Source: Bacteroidota bacterium
GTDB taxonomy: Bacteria > Bacteroidota > Bacteroidia > B-17B0 > Aurantibacillaceae
Direction: 5' to 3'
NCBI GenBank assembly: GCA_016711805.1
Contig: JADJSH010000014.1
Location: 1-64,000 of the forward strand
DNA length: 64,000 nucleotides
Shown: positions 27,612-37,607 of the stretch, piece by piece
Layout of the letters: each line of letters begins with the position of its first letter
Numbering within the stretch: the stretch's first letter is position 1
Made by a program: the position numbers and the translations under genes
The notes under the pieces: generated by a model
What the model was told of the DNA's origin: nothing
Database searches by the model: none
Seen by the model: only the letters and a program-made list of their open reading frames with translations

Positions 27612-28817
27612 ATGCAACAAGCTTATATTATAAATGGCGTTAGAACAGCCATCGGAAATTTTGGAGGAACGCTTTCAACTGTTCGTACAGATGATTTAGC
27701 AACTTTAGTTTTAAGAGAATTAATGGTAAAAAATCCGTCGGTTGATTTTAGTAAAGTGGTAGATGTTATAATGGGCTGTGCTAACCAAGCTGGTGAAGAT
27801 AATCGCAATGTGGCTCGTATGGCTTCGTTAATGGCGGGTTTACCAATCACCGTTCCAGGACAAACCGTAAATCGTTTATGTGCATCTGGCTTAAGTGCTA
27901 CAGTTGATGCAGCAAGATATATACAATTAGGTGAAGCCGATTTAATGATTTCTTCGGGAGTTGAAAACATGACTCGTGGTCCTTTGGTTATGAGTAAAGC
28001 AAGTTCAGCTTTTGGGCGCGACCAACAATTATTTGATAGTAGCTTTGGATGGAGATTTATCAATCCAAAATTAAAAGAACAATATGGCGTTGATGCCATG
28101 GGAGAAACTGCAGAAAATGTAGCAGAATTGCACAAAATTAGCCGTGAAGACCAAGATGCCTTTGCATTATGGAGTCAGCAAAAAGCGGCAAAAGCAATGG
28201 CAGCTGGACGTTTTGAAAAAGAAATTGTACCAGTGGAAATTCCTCAAAAAAAGGGAGATGCTTTAATTTTTAAAACAGATGAGTTTGCAAAAACCAATAC
28301 CACTTTAGAAGGATTACAAAAATTAAAAGCATCATTTCGCAAAGATGGGACAGTTACAGCTGGCAACGCATCTGGATTAAATGATGGCGCAGCAGCTATT
28401 TTATTAGCGAGCGAAAATGCGATTAAATCCTATAACTTAAAACCATTAGCTCGTATTGTGAGCAGTGCGGTTGTAGGAGTTGAGCCTCGCATTATGGGAT
28501 TAGGACCTGTAGAAGCAGCTAACTTAGCCCTAAAAAAAGCAGGCTTAACATGGAATGATATTGATATTATTGAATTAAACGAAGCTTTTGCAGCGCAAGC
28601 ATTAGGCTGTACTCGTCAATGGAAATTAGATGATAAAGATCCTCGTATCAATCCAAATGGTGGCGCTATTGCTTTAGGTCATCCATTAGGCATGAGTGGT
28701 GCCCGTATTATCAATTCGGCCGCTATCGAATTAAATCTTCAAAACAAAAAATACGCCTTAGCTACGATGTGTATTGGTGTTGGACAAGGTTATGCGGCAA
28801 TTATTGAGAGAGCTTAA
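27612..28817 (+). CDS. acetyl-CoA C-acyltransferase (thiolase)
   Basis: 401 residues from ATG 27612 (MQQAYIINGVRTAIGNFGG); an upstream in-frame GTG at 27591 overlaps the promoter and is unlikely. Catalytic Cys is in VNRLCASGLSA at about residue 90, with GGAIALGHPLGMSGARI and the second Cys in MCIGVGQGYA. It is closest in motif to the beta-ketoadipyl/3-oxoacyl-CoA thiolase branch. It catalyses thiolytic cleavage of 3-oxoacyl-CoA in fatty- or aromatic-acid degradation, or acetoacetyl-CoA synthesis. Cytoplasmic. Its stop overlaps the next start. Confidence 0.93.
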   Translation: MQQAYIINGVRTAIGNFGGTLSTVRTDDLATLVLRELMVKNPSVDFSKVVDVIMGCANQAGEDNRNVARMASLMAGLPITVPGQTVNRLCASGLSATVDAARYIQLGEADLMISSGVENMTRGPLVMSKASSAFGRDQQLFDSSFGWRFINPKLKEQYGVDAMGETAENVAELHKISREDQDAFALWSQQKAAKAMAAGRFEKEIVPVEIPQKKGDALIFKTDEFAKTNTTLEGLQKLKASFRKDGTVTAGNASGLNDGAAAILLASENAIKSYNLKPLARIVSSAVVGVEPRIMGLGPVEAANLALKKAGLTWNDIDIIELNEAFAAQALGCTRQWKLDDKDPRINPNGGAIALGHPLGMSGARIINSAAIELNLQNKKYALATMCIGVGQGYAAIIERA

Positions 28818-29947
28818 TGATCTATTTAGATTATAACTCCACTACCCCAGTTGATGAAAGAGTGCTAGCAGAAATGCTTCCTTTTTTTACAGAACATTTT
28901 GGTAACGCCTCTAGTAATACGCATACTTTAGGTTGGTATGCTCAAGGTGCTATTGAAAAAGCACGACAACAAGTAGCAAATTTTATTGGCGCAGAAAGTT
29001 CTGAAATCATCTTTACTTCAGGAGCTACCGAAGCGATCAATATGGCTTTAAAAGGAGTTTTTGAAGCATACCAATCAAAAGGCAATCATATCATTACATG
29101 TAAAACCGAACATAAAGCGGTTTTAGATACTTGCGCTTATTTAGAAGAAAAAGGGGCAATTGTCACTTATCTGAATGTCGATAGAGAAGGTCGCATTGAT
29201 TTGGATGAACTCAAAGAAAGCTTTACAGATAAAACCATTTTAGTAGCAATTATGGCTGCAAATAACGAAACGGGTGTTTTACAAGATTTAGAAAAAATTG
29301 CAGAAATTACTCACCAACACAACGCTATCTTTTTTAGCGATACCACTCAACTAGCTGGAAAATTACCAATTGACGTGAATGAAATGGGATTAGATTTATG
29401 TTGTATTTCAGCACATAAACTATACGGACCAAAGGGTGTTGGCGCATTATATGTTCGTCGTAAAGATCCTAGAGTGAGTTTGATTCCCTTGTTTCATGGT
29501 GGCGGACACGAAAACCATAAACGCAGTGGTACTTTAAACGTTGCTGGAATTGTTGGCTTAGGAAAAGCTTGCGAAATTGCTAAAAGCGATTTTTGGGATG
29601 ACAATATGAATATCTCAAAAATGAGAGGTCATTTAGAGCATCAATTACTTGAGATATCTGAGTTAAGAATCAATGGATCAACACGTTATAGATTATATAA
29701 CACCTCTAATTTATATTTTCCAAAACTAAAAGATGGAAGCTCTGTATTCTCACATATTAAAAACCAATATGCGGTATCTTTAGGCTCAGCTTGTACTTCG
29801 GCAAATGCAGAACCATCTCATGTACTAATGGCAATGGGATTAGAAAAAGAGGAATCAGAGAATTGTATCCGCTTTTCATTTGGTAAAAAAAGCCAAAAAG
29901 AAGAAGTTGAAAAATTAGCCGAATTAATCTTGTCGCTTTATAAATAG
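28817..29947 (+). CDS. cysteine desulfurase (NifS/IscS-like)
   Basis: 376 residues, PLP-dependent class V aminotransferase fold. MIYLDYNSTTPVDERVL starts the protein, the PLP lysine is in CISAHKLYGPKG (about residue 199), and the catalytic Cys loop SLGSACTSANAEPSHVLMAMG is near residue 323. It takes sulfur from cysteine for Fe-S or thiolation. It overlaps the thiolase stop (TAATG), so the genes are translationally coupled. No IscU partner is present in the window. Confidence 0.9.
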   Translation: MIYLDYNSTTPVDERVLAEMLPFFTEHFGNASSNTHTLGWYAQGAIEKARQQVANFIGAESSEIIFTSGATEAINMALKGVFEAYQSKGNHIITCKTEHKAVLDTCAYLEEKGAIVTYLNVDREGRIDLDELKESFTDKTILVAIMAANNETGVLQDLEKIAEITHQHNAIFFSDTTQLAGKLPIDVNEMGLDLCCISAHKLYGPKGVGALYVRRKDPRVSLIPLFHGGGHENHKRSGTLNVAGIVGLGKACEIAKSDFWDDNMNISKMRGHLEHQLLEISELRINGSTRYRLYNTSNLYFPKLKDGSSVFSHIKNQYAVSLGSACTSANAEPSHVLMAMGLEKEESENCIRFSFGKKSQKEEVEKLAELILSLYK

Positions 29948-30028
29948 CTTTCCTCTCAGAAATAAGTCTTTACATCCCCTAAAACGAATTACAAACTATA
30001 AATTGTTCATTATTAACATTTTAAGAAT

Positions 30029-30060
30029 TTTGACTTTTGGCTTTTTATAGCTTATCTTTG
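30029..30060 (+). promoter_or_regulatory. promoter of fatty-acid desaturase gene
   Basis: TTTG at 30029-30032, a 20-base spacer and TATCTTTG at 30053-30060 form a complete Bacteroidota-type promoter, 27 bases before the start. Confidence 0.6.
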
Positions 30061-30087
30061 ACACACTAACACAAAAACAACACAATA

Positions 30088-31188
30088 ATGAGTACCCAAA
30101 CAATCAGATTCAACAACGCAAACCGTTCCTTTTACAACACCGCAAAAAAACGAGTAGACGATTATTTTAAAGAAAACAATCTTTCGCGCTACGGAAACGC
30201 TCAAATGGTTATCAAATCCATTTTTATGTTTGCCTTATACTTTACCCCTTTCATTTTACTTATTTTTAATGTATTCGATAATTTATGGTTGCAATCATTA
30301 TTATGCGTATTAATGGGATTTGGTATGAGCGGAATTGGTCTATCAATTATGCATGATGCCAACCACGGTTCTTATGCTCGTAATGCTAAATTAAATGCTT
30401 TGATGTGTCGTAGTATGAATTTCATTGGCGGTAGTTCTATTAACTGGCAATTACAACACAATACGCTTCACCACACTTATACTAACATTCACGATCATGA
30501 TGAGGATATTGCTCCTCCAGGATTTTTAAGATTTGACCCACATGCTGAATACAAGAAAATTCATAAATATCAGTTTTTATATGCATGGTTCTTTTATGGT
30601 TTAATGACAATTATGTGGGCTACAACTAAAGATTTCCAGCAATTAGCTCGTTATGAGCGTATGGGGTTATTAGTGACAAAAAAAACCACTTTCCGAAAAC
30701 AATTAATTTTATTAATTCTTAATAAATTATTCTATTTAGGATATAGTTTAGCTCTCCCATTATTAGTAATGGACAATCCTTGGTATCAAATTATTATAGG
30801 ATGGTCGATTATGCATTTTACATGTGGACTAATCTTAGCATTAATATTCCAACCAGCTCATGTTGTTGACTTAACTGAATTCCCTTTACCAGATTCAAAC
30901 GGAAATATGGCTGACGATTGGGCGGCACATCAATTAAAAACGACTACTAATTTTGCTCAAAAAAGCTGGGCCTTTTCATGGTTTGTTGGAGGACTAAATT
31001 TTCAAGTAGAGCATCATTTATTTCCAAATATTTGCCATGTTCACTACAAAAAAATCGCGCCAATTATTGAACAAACAGCTAAAGAGTTTAATTTACCTTA
31101 TTATACTAAAAAAACATTTGTTGGCGCCTTAGCCGCTCATGCTAAGTTGCTTTATTTATTAGGTCAACCAACTCCAAAAATGGCTTAA
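30088..31188 (+). CDS. acyl-CoA/acyl-lipid fatty-acid desaturase
   Basis: 366 residues with four transmembrane helices and the three histidine boxes of membrane di-iron desaturases: HDANHGS (about 90), HNTLHHTYTN (about 127) and QVEHHLFPN (about 308). The third box with Q instead of H as its first residue is typical of front-end (delta-6-like) desaturases; the cytochrome b5 domain often fused to these is absent. It introduces double bases in acyl chains and adjusts membrane fluidity. It has its own promoter and terminator. Confidence 0.9.
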   Translation: MSTQTIRFNNANRSFYNTAKKRVDDYFKENNLSRYGNAQMVIKSIFMFALYFTPFILLIFNVFDNLWLQSLLCVLMGFGMSGIGLSIMHDANHGSYARNAKLNALMCRSMNFIGGSSINWQLQHNTLHHTYTNIHDHDEDIAPPGFLRFDPHAEYKKIHKYQFLYAWFFYGLMTIMWATTKDFQQLARYERMGLLVTKKTTFRKQLILLILNKLFYLGYSLALPLLVMDNPWYQIIIGWSIMHFTCGLILALIFQPAHVVDLTEFPLPDSNGNMADDWAAHQLKTTTNFAQKSWAFSWFVGGLNFQVEHHLFPNICHVHYKKIAPIIEQTAKEFNLPYYTKKTFVGALAAHAKLLYLLGQPTPKMA

Positions 31189-31210
31189 TACTTAACAAAG
31201 CTTTGTTTAA

Positions 31211-31239
31211 AATGCAGATCTAATAGGTCTGCATTTTTT
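31211..31239 (+). terminator. desaturase terminator
   Basis: Stem AATGCAGA / TCTGCATT (31211-31218 and 31228-31235), extended by two further pairs, followed by T6. Confidence 0.75.
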
Positions 31240-31281
31240 GTTTTAAAAGCTTTACTTCGTATAAATAAAAACAGTTCAATT

Positions 31282-32649
31282 ATGCGCGTTCATTTAATTG
31301 CAATAGGCGGAAGTGCCATGCACAATATGGCTTTGGCTTTACACCAAAAAGGTTTTAAAGTTACTGGAAGCGACGATGAAATAAACGAACCATCAAAAAC
31401 TCGTTTGAAAAATGCTGGGATTTTGCCTGCAGAAATTGGCTGGTTTTCCGAAAAAATTACGCCTGATATTGATGCCGTTATTTTGGGGATGCATGCGCGA
31501 GAAGATAATCCAGAATTAATCAAAGCTAAAGAATTGGGTTTAAAAGTATATTCTTATCCAGAATATATTTATGAAGCTACCAAAGATAAAACGCGTGTGG
31601 TTATTGGAGGTAGTCACGGTAAAACTACGATTACCGCTATGATTTTACATGTGCTGCATTACAATAAAATGGATACAGATTATTTAGTTGGTGCTCAATT
31701 AGAAGGATTTGACACAATGGTTAAATTAACCTCAGAAGCTCCCATTGCTATTATTGAAGGTGATGAATACTTAGCTTCGCCAATTGATCGACGACCAAAA
31801 TTTCATTTATATAAACCAAATATTGCAATCTTAAGTGGCATTGCTTGGGATCATATCAATGTATTTCCAACCTTCGAAAATTATGTGAGTCAGTTTGAGA
31901 AATTTGTTGATTTAATTGAACCAAATGGTAGTTTAATCTATTGTAACGAAGATATGGAATTACAAAAAGTAGCAGCTAGTTCAGGTATATCAAACAACAT
32001 TACTAAAATCCCCTATTCAATTCCAAAACATCGTATAGAAAATGGAACTACCATCCTAGAGGACAATAAACAAGATATTCCCTTGCAAATATTCGGAAAC
32101 CATAACTTAATGAATCTAAATGGAGCTCATTTGGTTTGTAATAAATTAGGCTTGACTGATACTCAATTTTACGAAGCTATTCAATCATTTAAAGGAGCGG
32201 CAAAACGTTTAGAACTAGTTTCTAAAACAGATAGCTTTGCTTTTTATAAAGATTTTGCTCATTCGCCTTCTAAATTAAAGGCCACTACACAAGCTACAAA
32301 ACAACAATTTACCAATCGTAAAATTTTAGCCTGTATGGAATTACACACTTTTAGTAGCTTAAATGAAACTTTTTTAGCGGAATATGATGGAGCTATGAAT
32401 GATGCTGACGAAGCCATTGTTTATTTTAATCCTCATACCATTGCGCATAAAAAATTAAAACCAATAACTGAAGAACAAGTGCTAACATATTTTAATCGCA
32501 AAGATTTAAAAGTTTTTACGGATAGTAACATTTTAGTAACTTATCTTAAAACTAAATCATTAAAAAACCACGTACTTTTGATGATGAGTTCAGGTAACTT
32601 TGATGGCATTGATTTTAAACAATTATCAACTGAATTAAACCTGAATTAA
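31282..32649 (+). CDS. mpl: UDP-N-acetylmuramate:L-alanyl-gamma-D-glutamyl-meso-diaminopimelate ligase
   Basis: 455 residues, Mur ligase family. N-terminal Rossmann domain (LIAIGGSAMHNMALAL), ATP-binding loop VVIGGSHGKTTITAM at about residue 107, central ATPase region (AWDHINVFPTFENYV) and C-terminal domain (YKDFAHSPSKLKATTQATK, LMMSSGNFDGI). It matches the recycling ligase Mpl, which joins free tripeptide to UDP-MurNAc, more than MurC. Cytoplasmic. It is the first gene of the envelope block. Confidence 0.88.
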   Translation: MRVHLIAIGGSAMHNMALALHQKGFKVTGSDDEINEPSKTRLKNAGILPAEIGWFSEKITPDIDAVILGMHAREDNPELIKAKELGLKVYSYPEYIYEATKDKTRVVIGGSHGKTTITAMILHVLHYNKMDTDYLVGAQLEGFDTMVKLTSEAPIAIIEGDEYLASPIDRRPKFHLYKPNIAILSGIAWDHINVFPTFENYVSQFEKFVDLIEPNGSLIYCNEDMELQKVAASSGISNNITKIPYSIPKHRIENGTTILEDNKQDIPLQIFGNHNLMNLNGAHLVCNKLGLTDTQFYEAIQSFKGAAKRLELVSKTDSFAFYKDFAHSPSKLKATTQATKQQFTNRKILACMELHTFSSLNETFLAEYDGAMNDADEAIVYFNPHTIAHKKLKPITEEQVLTYFNRKDLKVFTDSNILVTYLKTKSLKNHVLLMMSSGNFDGIDFKQLSTELNLN

Positions 32650-32653
32650 TATT

Positions 32654-33835
32654 TTGATAAAAGTCCTACGTATCATTAACCGTTTTAACATTGGCGGCAT
32701 TACATATAATGTTAGTTATCTTTCTAAGTATTTAGAAGACGATTTTGAAACACTTTTAGTAGGTGGGCCCGAGGAAGAAGGTGAAGATAGTTCCTTGTAT
32801 ATACCTGAAGGTTTAGGATTAAAGCCAAGAGTTTTACACGAATTTCAAAGGGAAATTAATTTAAAAAGCGATTATAAAGCTTATAAAGAAATTAAAAAAA
32901 TAATTCGAGAATTTAAGCCTGACATCGTTCATACACATGCTTCAAAAGCTGGAGCAATTGGTCGTTTAGCAGCTATAGATTGTAATGTTCCTATAATTGT
33001 TCATACATTTCATGGACATGTATTTCATTCATATTTCGGTAAACTAAAAACCGCTTTTTATAAAACTATTGAACGTTACTTAGCCAAACATTCAACGGCA
33101 ATTGTTGCTATCAGTAATAAACAAAAGCAAGAATTGTCGGAAACCTTTGAAATTGCGCCTAAAAATAAAATTCATGTAGTTCCTTTAGGTTTTGATTTAA
33201 CTAAGTTTACTTTAAATAAAGAATCAAACCGAAAAGAGTTTAGAGAGAAATATAACTTAAAGGGTGACCAACTTGCTATAGGTATTATCGGAAGATTAGC
33301 GCCTATTAAAAACCATAGTTTGTTTATAGAATCTATTGCTCACCTAAAGCATAAAGGAATTACCAATTTTAAAGCCTTTATTATTGGCGATGGAGATACT
33401 CGAGATACGATTACAGAAGCATGCAAGCAATTCAATGTATCTTGGTCAAACGATTCAACTGATAATGTGGATGTTATATTCACCTCATGGATTACTAATG
33501 TTGAATGGGCATTGCATGGTTTGGATATTGTGACGTTGACTTCTTTAAATGAAGGTACTCCTGTTAGTATTATTGAGGCGCAAGCAGCAGGAAAATATGT
33601 GGTTTCAACTAATGTGGGCGGAATTGAAGACGTTTTACATCCAGAATGCGGTTTATTATCTGAAATTACCGATAAAACTGCATTTTTCGATCATTTATAT
33701 AAAGCTTGTACTCAAAAAGAGCAATTACAAAATTCGGCTGAAAAAGGCGAAAAATGGGCACTTTCTAAGTTTAGTTATATGCGTTTAGTTGATGATATGA
33801 GACAATTATATACTCAATTATTAAAAAGCGCATGA
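32654..33835 (+). CDS. glycosyltransferase family 4
   Basis: 393 residues from TTG 32654 (IKVLRIINRFNIGGITYNVS). GT-B fold: the N-domain carries the sugar acceptor glycine loop, and the C-domain carries the donor-site region IGIIGRLAPIKNHSLFIES and the E-x7-E signature in LNEGTPVSIIEAQAAGKYVV. It probably acts in surface polysaccharide synthesis, given the Wza/Wzc pair next door. TTG is unusual; a lost or altered base in an ATG is possible. Confidence 0.85.
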   Translation: MIKVLRIINRFNIGGITYNVSYLSKYLEDDFETLLVGGPEEEGEDSSLYIPEGLGLKPRVLHEFQREINLKSDYKAYKEIKKIIREFKPDIVHTHASKAGAIGRLAAIDCNVPIIVHTFHGHVFHSYFGKLKTAFYKTIERYLAKHSTAIVAISNKQKQELSETFEIAPKNKIHVVPLGFDLTKFTLNKESNRKEFREKYNLKGDQLAIGIIGRLAPIKNHSLFIESIAHLKHKGITNFKAFIIGDGDTRDTITEACKQFNVSWSNDSTDNVDVIFTSWITNVEWALHGLDIVTLTSLNEGTPVSIIEAQAAGKYVVSTNVGGIEDVLHPECGLLSEITDKTAFFDHLYKACTQKEQLQNSAEKGEKWALSKFSYMRLVDDMRQLYTQLLKSA

Positions 33836-33884
33836 TTTTTGATATTAAGGGATAAATTCTAACTTTGTGATATAATATATAACT

Positions 33885-34643
33885 ATGCGTTTTTTCAAAT
33901 ATTTTCTATTACTCTCTTTAGCATTCTGGTTTTCTTCTTGTAAGATATTTCGTTCAAACTTAATGCTTAAAACGCCTAAAGATTACACATATGATAAAAT
34001 AGCAGACTCTTTATCAAAGCAAGATTACAAAATTGATGCAAATGACCTTGTAAATATTAGAATTTTTGCAAACGATGGTTTTAAAATTGTCGATTTAGCT
34101 ACCTCCACTCAAGTTACTAGATTTATTGAGCTAGACTACGTAGTCAATATGGATGGTACAGCTAAACTACCACTAGTGGGAAGAGTGAAATTAGCTGGAT
34201 TAAGTGTAAGAGAGGCGACAGAATACCTTGAACAAATTTACGCTGATTACTATGTAAAACCATTTGTTTTTATGACAGTAACTAATAAACGTGTTATTGT
34301 TTTTCCAGGTAATGGTGGAACTGCAAGAGTTTTAAATCTTACAAATAATAATACTACCGTTATTGAAGCATTAGCGTTAACTGGAGGTATTTCGGAAGAT
34401 GGAAAAGCCTATAAAGTTAAATTGATTAGAAATCAAGAAAACCAAAAACCGAAAGTGTACTTAATGGATTTGTCTAAAATTGAAGGTATAGCTGTTGGTA
34501 ACACAGTTGTTTTGGCTCATGATATTATTTATGTAGAACCGCGATACAGATTTGCAAGAACTCTAGTGGCAGAAATAACGCCAATCGTATCTTTAATTAG
34601 TACGACGTTTTTATTATATACTCTAGTTGGAAGAGTAAAATGA
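33885..34643 (+). CDS. polysaccharide export outer-membrane lipoprotein (Wza-like)
   Basis: 252 residues. Lipoprotein signal with Cys at about residue 20 (LAFWFSSCKIFRSN). Poly_export domain (DANDLVNIRIFANDGF, MDGTAKLPLVGRVKLAGL) and a SLBB-like domain (GGTARVLNLTNNNT, VIEALALTGGISEDGKAY), with a C-terminal helix (TPIVSLISTTFLLYTL) that would cross the outer membrane. It forms the export channel. It overlaps the following wzc gene by 4 bases. Confidence 0.9.
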   Translation: MRFFKYFLLLSLAFWFSSCKIFRSNLMLKTPKDYTYDKIADSLSKQDYKIDANDLVNIRIFANDGFKIVDLATSTQVTRFIELDYVVNMDGTAKLPLVGRVKLAGLSVREATEYLEQIYADYYVKPFVFMTVTNKRVIVFPGNGGTARVLNLTNNNTTVIEALALTGGISEDGKAYKVKLIRNQENQKPKVYLMDLSKIEGIAVGNTVVLAHDIIYVEPRYRFARTLVAEITPIVSLISTTFLLYTLVGRVK

Positions 34644-37074
34644 TTCAACCTCAAGGAAATAATTCTATAGACAAGTATAGAGACAGGGTTTCTAAATTTA
34701 GTAGTGAACTAGATTTAGGATTAGTTATCTATATTATCAAACAAAGCCTATGGTTTGTTGCCGCATTTTTTTTAATTAGTCTTGGTATTGCAGCCATCTA
34801 TTTAAGATATAGTCAACCCGAATATGAATCTTCTACATTAATTCAAATTAATGACAATAATCAAGCATCCAAAGTGCTTCAGATGACTAAATTTGATGAA
34901 GGCGATAATAAGATTGCAACGGCCATGGAGCAAATTCACTCCAAGATTTTCCTAAAACGAGTAGTTGAAAAATCTGATGTGCAAATTAGTTATTTTAACG
35001 AAGGAACGTTTAAAAACAATGAGTTATACTCATCTTCTCCTTATTTAGTGAAGTTTAATGTAAAACACAATAGCATATACGGTGTTAAAATATATATAAA
35101 TTTTAGTACAATTAATTCTGGAACACTTAGCTTTACTGCTGAAGGGAAAAACTATACCATTCCATTTACAACTTCAAATGTAGTAAGTACACCGCACTTC
35201 GAATTAAGTATTTCGCCAAATGCAGAGCTAGATAACAGTGCGGTAAAGAGTCAGCTATCAGAAAATAATAAATCCTACTTTATTATAAATAATATTGATA
35301 ATGTAACTGCTGCGTTGCAATCAAAAATTGACATTAAGTTAATTAATGAAGCAGCAGGAACTATTCAGATAAAAGTAAAAGACATAAATTCAGATAAATC
35401 AAGAGATTTAGTGAATTTAATTTCCAATGAATACTTGAAATTTGATGTAGAACGTAAGAGTGAAAGCTCGAAAAGTATCATTTCATTTATTGATGAACAA
35501 TTAGATCTTGTTTACAATGATCTAAAATCATCAGAAAACAATCTACAAGAATTTAGAAAAAACAACAATTATACCGTTAAAGAAACGACAGTGGATCCTA
35601 ATTTAATTCGCTTAACAAAAATAGAAGACGACATGTTAAAAGTTGAATTAGATGAGAAAATTCTTGCCGAACTTCAACAAAATATTTCTAAAAACAAAAG
35701 CATCGACACTTATCAATTAATTTCATTGATTTCAGGGACAGAATACGAAAGTGCTATAAAAGATTATACTCAGAGTATTCAAAAACTACTATTAGAAAAA
35801 GAAGACCTTTTGTATATGGTGACACCTAATAGTGAAAACATTAAGCAAATAAATTTTAATATCGAAACTCAAAAAAAATTATTAATTGAAACAATTAACG
35901 CTGTTCGCCTAAGATATAAATCACAATACAGTAGCCTAACACAGAAATATTCAGAGTATCAAAATAAAAGTGTTAATAATCCTGATGAAGACTTAGAACA
36001 CTCTCGATTAATGCGTTTGTTTAGCATTAGCGAAAAATATTACACCATGTTATTAGAAAAGAAAACGGAGTTTTCAATTAATAAAGCAGGTTTTGTATCC
36101 GAAAATGTAATTCTAGAAGAGGCAGTCAATTCAGGAGCGTGAGTATCACCAAATAAAAAAATGACCATTATTATTGCAGTTCTACTTGCTCTTATATTAT
36201 CCCTTCTGCTAGTTTTCACTCGTTACTTTTTACATGATAAAATTACATCTGTGAATGACGTCGTAAATAATATTGATGCTTCGGTTTCTGTATTAGGTAT
36301 AATTCCCAATTATGAAAGTGATGTTCCTGTTTCTCAACTAGTGGTTGATAAAAACCCTAAATCTCAAATAGCAGAAGCTTTTAGAAGTATTCGTTCGAAT
36401 TTAAATTTCATTAATAACTCTGATGGTTCAAAATAATAGCAGTTACGTCTTCTATCTCTGGAGAAGGTAAAACATTTGTATGTTTAAATATTGCTGGTAT
36501 TTTAGCTTACACTGGTAAGAAAGTTATTCTATTAGATTTAGATATGAGAAAACCTAAAATCCATAAAGGATTTGGCGTTTCCAACGATGTTGGAATGAGT
36601 ACAATATTAACAGATATGACTCCTGTAAAAGATTGCATTAACAAAAGTCATTTCCCTAATTTGGATTATATAACCGCTGGGCCAATACCCCCAAATCCAT
36701 CTGAATTAATTATTAGTAATCGCTTAAATACCCTAATTGAAGAATTAAAAGTTGACTACGATTATATTGTATTTGATAATCCTCCTATTGGCTTGGTAAC
36801 AGATGGTATTACAACAATACAAAAAGCTGATTTCCCTATCTATGTATTTAGAGCAGATTATTCGAAGAAAGCTTTCGTACAAATTTTAGATAAATTAATA
36901 AATGAAGCTAGCATCAAAAATTTATCAATGATATTAAATGGAGTTGATACAACTCGGTCAAATTATGGTTATAAATATGGCTATGGTTATGGCTATGGTT
37001 ATGGCTATGGAAACGGTTATTATTCGGATGATAAAGTAGAGAAAAAGACAGGTATATCGAAATTATGGAAGTAA
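34640..37074 (+). CDS. Wzc-like polysaccharide co-polymerase/tyrosine autokinase, disrupted
   Basis: About 811 residues when joined. N-terminal Wzz domain flanked by transmembrane helices (from about residue 34, and around 510-530), a periplasmic coiled coil (SIISFIDEQLDLVYNDLKSSENNLQ), then a cytoplasmic BY-kinase with Walker A SSISGEGKTF, Walker A' VILLDLDMRKPK and Walker B-like YDYIVFDNPPIG. The C-terminal tail has a tyrosine cluster (YKYGYGYGYGYGYGNGYY) where autophosphorylation occurs. Two breaks: TGA at 36140-36142 is in frame and one substitution away from TCA, and a missing A in the AAAA run at 36430-36433 splits the kinase. Both look like errors. It overlaps wza and rfbC. Confidence 0.85.
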
Positions 37075-37607
37075 TTGAAACAAAAATAAAGGATTTATTA
37101 ATTATTAAACCAAAGGTATTCGCGGATTCAAGAGGTTACTTTTTTGAAAGTTATAACGCAGATGTTTTTAAACAAAATAACATCACAGTAAATTTTGTTC
37201 AAGACAATCAATCTCTTTCTAGCACTGGCGTGCTGAGAGGATTGCATTTTCAAGCACCTCCGTTTGATCAAGGGAAATTAGTGCGTGTAATAACGGGAGC
37301 TGTTTTAGACGTTGCCGTTGACATTAGGAAAAATTCACCGACCTATGGAGGACATATTACCGTTGAATTAACTGAAGAAAATAAAACGATGTTTTATATC
37401 CCTCCTGGTTTTGCGCATGGCTTTTTAACACTGAGTGACAATACAATTTTCTCTTACAAATGCACCAATGTTTACAACAAACTCTCAGAAGGTTGTGTAT
37501 TATGGAATGATACAGACTTAAACATAAATTGGAATGTTGCTAATCCTACTTTATCTGAAAAAGATTTGGTTGGAACTCCTTTCAAAGAATTTACCAGCCC
37601 TTTCTAA
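37065..37607 (+). CDS. rfbC: dTDP-4-dehydrorhamnose 3,5-epimerase
   Basis: 180 residues, cupin fold of RmlC. GVLRGLHFQAPPFDQGKLVR contains the catalytic His, and FYIPPGFAHGFLTLSDNT and FSYKCTNVYN follow with the active-site Tyr. It makes dTDP-4-keto-L-rhamnose in rhamnose synthesis. The start overlaps the wzc end by 10 bases. The other Rml genes are not in the window. Confidence 0.93.
   Translation: MEVIETKIKDLLIIKPKVFADSRGYFFESYNADVFKQNNITVNFVQDNQSLSSTGVLRGLHFQAPPFDQGKLVRVITGAVLDVAVDIRKNSPTYGGHITVELTEENKTMFYIPPGFAHGFLTLSDNTIFSYKCTNVYNKLSEGCVLWNDTDLNINWNVANPTLSEKDLVGTPFKEFTSPF

Noticed and set aside
36140..36142. TGA in wzc as a selenocysteine codon or recoding site
   Set aside because: The position is a linker before the second membrane helix, no SECIS-like hairpin is evident, and a one-base change explains it; nearby indels also split the gene.
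36961..37020. GGTTATGGCTAT repeats as a non-coding microsatellite
   Set aside because: They encode the Tyr-Gly tail of Wzc in frame, a known site type for BY-kinases.
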